Shown here one piece after another: positions 49,517-51,478 of a stretch of DNA of 51,478 nucleotides (position 1 is the stretch's first letter; every line of letters begins with the position of its first letter). The DNA is taken from contig CADCDO010000039.1 of NCBI GenBank assembly GCA_902800345.1, positions 1 to 51,478 of the forward strand, written 5' to 3'. The notes below the pieces were generated by a model, which worked only from the letters and a program-made list of their open reading frames with translations, was not told the DNA's origin and made no database searches. The translations under genes were made by a program, and so were the position numbers. This stretch comes from Fibrobacter succinogenes (GTDB lineage Bacteria; Fibrobacterota; Fibrobacteria; Fibrobacterales; Fibrobacteraceae).

Positions 49517-50642
49517 ACTCCAGGCGACAATCGACATCGGGAGCCATAGCTGCATTCTGTTGATTGCGGCGTTCGAAGAAAGCGACTTTCCAAAAATTGC
49601 AACGCCAACGACTGCAGAAACACAGACATCAGACAATACAGCGTCAACGGCAGAACCGGTGGAAACAAAAGAAGCCGAAGCGCCTGCCAATTCTAGCGAA
49701 GCTCCCGCCAATTCTAGCGAAGCGCCTGCCGCCCCGCGCAAAATTCTCGTCCCGAAACTCCAGAAGGTCGAAGTCTGCCGGCTCGGCGAAGACATTTACG
49801 AATACGGGAAAATTACGCCCGAACGTATTCATGAACTCGTGCAAATCATGACGAAGTTCCGCATGGACTTGCATGCTCTCGGAGCCGACCTCAAGGCTGT
49901 CGCCATGACAGAAGCCATGCGCAAGGCGGAAAATCCGGACGAAGTCATCGAAGCGGTCGAAAAAGCGGTTTGGGTAAAGCCTCGCGTCATCACCGGCGAA
50001 GAAGAAGGCAAGCTCACGTACCGTTCCGTCAAGGAATGGCACGGCACAGGTAACGTCACAATCGATATCGGCGGAGGATCCACGGAACTCAGCAACGGCG
50101 AAACGACGTTCTCGATTCCAGTTGGCGCACTGAAGATGTTCAAGGCGATGGGTCCGATTCCCGGCCCGGAATACAAGAAGTTTATCAAGGAAACGTTCAA
50201 GGAACTTTCGTTCAAGGGCATGACAAAAAAGCCAGTCTATCTTATCGGTGGAACAGGTACTGCACTCGCGATGGTGTTCTTGAACAAGCAAGTCTTTGAC
50301 TATAAAGCAATTGAAGGACTTGAAATGAGTCTTTCGGATCTCGAAGCGGTCACCACGCGTATCACGAACCTTTCGAAGGAACTGCGCGCCATGTTGCCGG
50401 GACTTGAAAACGGTCGTCACGAAGTCATCATTTGTGGGCTTTTCTGGTTGCGTTCGCTGCTCGAAAAACTCCGCGTGGAAACGTTCAAGATCAGTACGGC
50501 AGGGCTTCGTTTCGGACTTCTCTACCCGCCTGAAAAAGAACCGGAACCGAAGCCGAAAAAACGCCCGGCGTTTTTGAAGAAAAAAGATGAAGGTTCGGCA
50601 AGCTCCGTGGATGACAAAAACGTCGGCGACGATGACAAATAA
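49506..50642 (+). CDS. Ppx/GppA-type phosphatase
   Basis: The 378-residue protein belongs to the exopolyphosphatase/guanosine pentaphosphatase family (ASKHA fold). The phosphate-1 loop is ATIDIGSHSCILLIA near residue 8. A low-complexity insert rich in Ala/Glu/Ser/Thr, with EAPANSS repeats, spans about 33-80. The second loop is VTIDIGGGSTELS near 182, and VYLIGGTGTALA is near 245. GTG at 49506 is preferred: GAGG lies six bases before it, while the in-frame ATG ten codons earlier has no ribosome site. The C-terminus is Lys/Pro-rich and acidic. It could degrade polyphosphate or (p)ppGpp. Confidence 0.88.
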   Translation: MENKLQATIDIGSHSCILLIAAFEESDFPKIATPTTAETQTSDNTASTAEPVETKEAEAPANSSEAPANSSEAPAAPRKILVPKLQKVEVCRLGEDIYEYGKITPERIHELVQIMTKFRMDLHALGADLKAVAMTEAMRKAENPDEVIEAVEKAVWVKPRVITGEEEGKLTYRSVKEWHGTGNVTIDIGGGSTELSNGETTFSIPVGALKMFKAMGPIPGPEYKKFIKETFKELSFKGMTKKPVYLIGGTGTALAMVFLNKQVFDYKAIEGLEMSLSDLEAVTTRITNLSKELRAMLPGLENGRHEVIICGLFWLRSLLEKLRVETFKISTAGLRFGLLYPPEKEPEPKPKKRPAFLKKKDEGSASSVDDKNVGDDDK

Positions 50643-50662
50643 AGGGACAGAGCAAAAAGATT

Positions 50663-51394
50663 ATGCGTATTAACAAGTATATATCACTCAGTGGTTTCGC
50701 TAGCCGCCGTGCCGCAGACGAACTCGTCGCCGATGGACGTGTGCAGGTGAACGGAGAAACTATTTCGGATCTCGGTCATCAGGTGGACGAGACGAAAGAC
50801 CAGGTGATGGTCGATGGAAAACTCCTGAAGCTCCCGACAAACAAAAAGAGCAAGGTCATCATGTTCCACAAGCCGGCCGGTTGCGTCTGCACCAAGGACG
50901 ACCCGCAAGGCCGCCGTACGGTTTACGATTACCTGCCGCCGGGATACCACAACTTTAAATACGTCGGACGACTCGACTTGCAAAGCCGCGGACTGTTGCT
51001 GTTCACCGACGACGGAGAATTGCTTTACCGCCTCACGCACCCGAGCTTCGAAGTGCCGCGCAGCTACTACGTGTGGACAACGCGCCAGCTCAGCGAATCT
51101 GCGGCACAACGCCTGGTCGATGGTGTCGATATCCGCGACCCGGACGATCCCGACGCACCCGAAGAAATTGCCTTCGCGACAGACGTCTATCTCGAAAACG
51201 GCTTTGCGGAACTCGTGCTCATCGAAGGCAAGAACCGCGAAATCCGCCGCATGATGCGTGCCATCGGTTACGAAATCCGAGACCTCAAACGCGTGAGCTA
51301 CTGCCAAATTCAACTCGGCGACTTGCCCGCAGGCGAATTCCGCGAACTCACGCCAAACGAACTGAACAAATTGCGACAAGCAGTGCATTTATAG
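50663..51394 (+). CDS. RsuA/RluB family pseudouridine synthase
   Basis: This 243-residue rRNA-modifying enzyme has an N-terminal S4 RNA-binding domain (MRINKYISLSGFASRRAADE, VQVNGETISDLG). The catalytic domain has VIMFHKPAGCVCTKDDPQGR near 65 and the Asp-bearing motif YVGRLDLQSRGLLLFTDDGEL near 100. LIEGKNREIRRMMRAIGYEI follows near 187. RluB targets 23S rRNA, RsuA 16S; which applies here is not decidable by eye. It starts 20 bases after the phosphatase stop with an AAAGGGA site somewhat far upstream. Confidence 0.92.
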   Translation: MRINKYISLSGFASRRAADELVADGRVQVNGETISDLGHQVDETKDQVMVDGKLLKLPTNKKSKVIMFHKPAGCVCTKDDPQGRRTVYDYLPPGYHNFKYVGRLDLQSRGLLLFTDDGELLYRLTHPSFEVPRSYYVWTTRQLSESAAQRLVDGVDIRDPDDPDAPEEIAFATDVYLENGFAELVLIEGKNREIRRMMRAIGYEIRDLKRVSYCQIQLGDLPAGEFRELTPNELNKLRQAVHL

Positions 51395-51450
51395 ACGAAA
51401 GAACGCCCGCCACAGCGGGCTATAGACGAAGGACGAGAGAGAGGCGAGAG
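51392..51450. repeat. TAGACGAAAG repeat after the pseudouridine synthase gene
   Basis: Same family as 46200-46245: TAGACGAAAGAACG, a GC dyad (GCCCGC-CACA-GCGGGC), CTATAGACGAAGGACGAGAG. The first TAG is the stop codon of the preceding gene. Nothing else is seen to the window end. Confidence 0.78.
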
Positions 51451-51478
51451 TCACATCGGCAAGTACGATTGCCGATAT

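Overview
The window looks like a chromosome segment of a Fibrobacter-type fibre-degrading bacterium. The evidence is two xylanases (GH10 with a CBM6-like module, and GH11), many secreted proteins with short C-terminal Arg/Lys-rich tails, a TIGR02147-family protein paired with a lipoprotein, and many extragenic palindromes. No rRNA, tRNA or CRISPR array was recognised. The assignment rests on gene content read by eye; no database search was run.

Left part (1-29311). It opens with four or five small secreted proteins, three of them tandem paralogues bounded by an 80-bp direct repeat. Next come a UDP-glucuronate decarboxylase gene broken by an 8-bp tandem duplication, dtd, an asparaginase, a TPR/metallopeptidase protein, the TIGR02147/lipoprotein pair, a possible structured RNA, a MATE transporter and ychF. 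A Wzc-like tyrosine kinase operon follows, with a secreted protein and an unlisted 55-residue acidic peptide. Then come argB-argD, a ferredoxin, tex (frameshifted by an apparent internal deletion), an EI24-type membrane protein, a HAD hydrolase, the GH11 xylanase, a flavin reductase, a DUF4434 protein and an AAA ATPase/PD-(D/E)XK protein.

Central A/T-rich accessory module (about 30150-37590). Four minus-strand genes encode an Upf1-like SF1 helicase, a winged-helix-like unknown, a two-HKD phospholipase-D-type nuclease and a sigma54 activator with a CARF-like sensor. Diverging from them is a small HicA-like protein plus a 37-residue Gly/Pro-rich peptide. Each side starts at a near-consensus sigma54 -24/-12 promoter, and an A/T-rich dyad lies midway between them. 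The simplest reading is a self-contained, signal-induced defence or RNA-stress module in which the CARF-AAA-Fis protein switches on both arms. Its far end abuts a NYN-domain gene that has no recognisable start codon.

Right part (37659-51478). The GH10 xylanase, a membrane HExxH protein and a lipid A-type acyltransferase come first. A repeat-rich segment (41270-43650) follows with gene remnants and a second AAA ATPase. The rest is housekeeping: HIT protein, recO, panB, a Lys/Ala/Pro histone H1-like protein, a Ppx/GppA phosphatase and an RsuA/RluB pseudouridine synthase.

Both AAA ATPase genes are directly preceded by tandem dyad repeats: 54-bp units at 43484-43645, and 51-bp units at 29318-29428. 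Sequences differ between the loci but the 25-bp arm offset is the same. Two further groups of three dyads lie at 23281-23483 and 41360-41597 without an ATPase. These arrays and the sigma54 module are the best candidates for something new.
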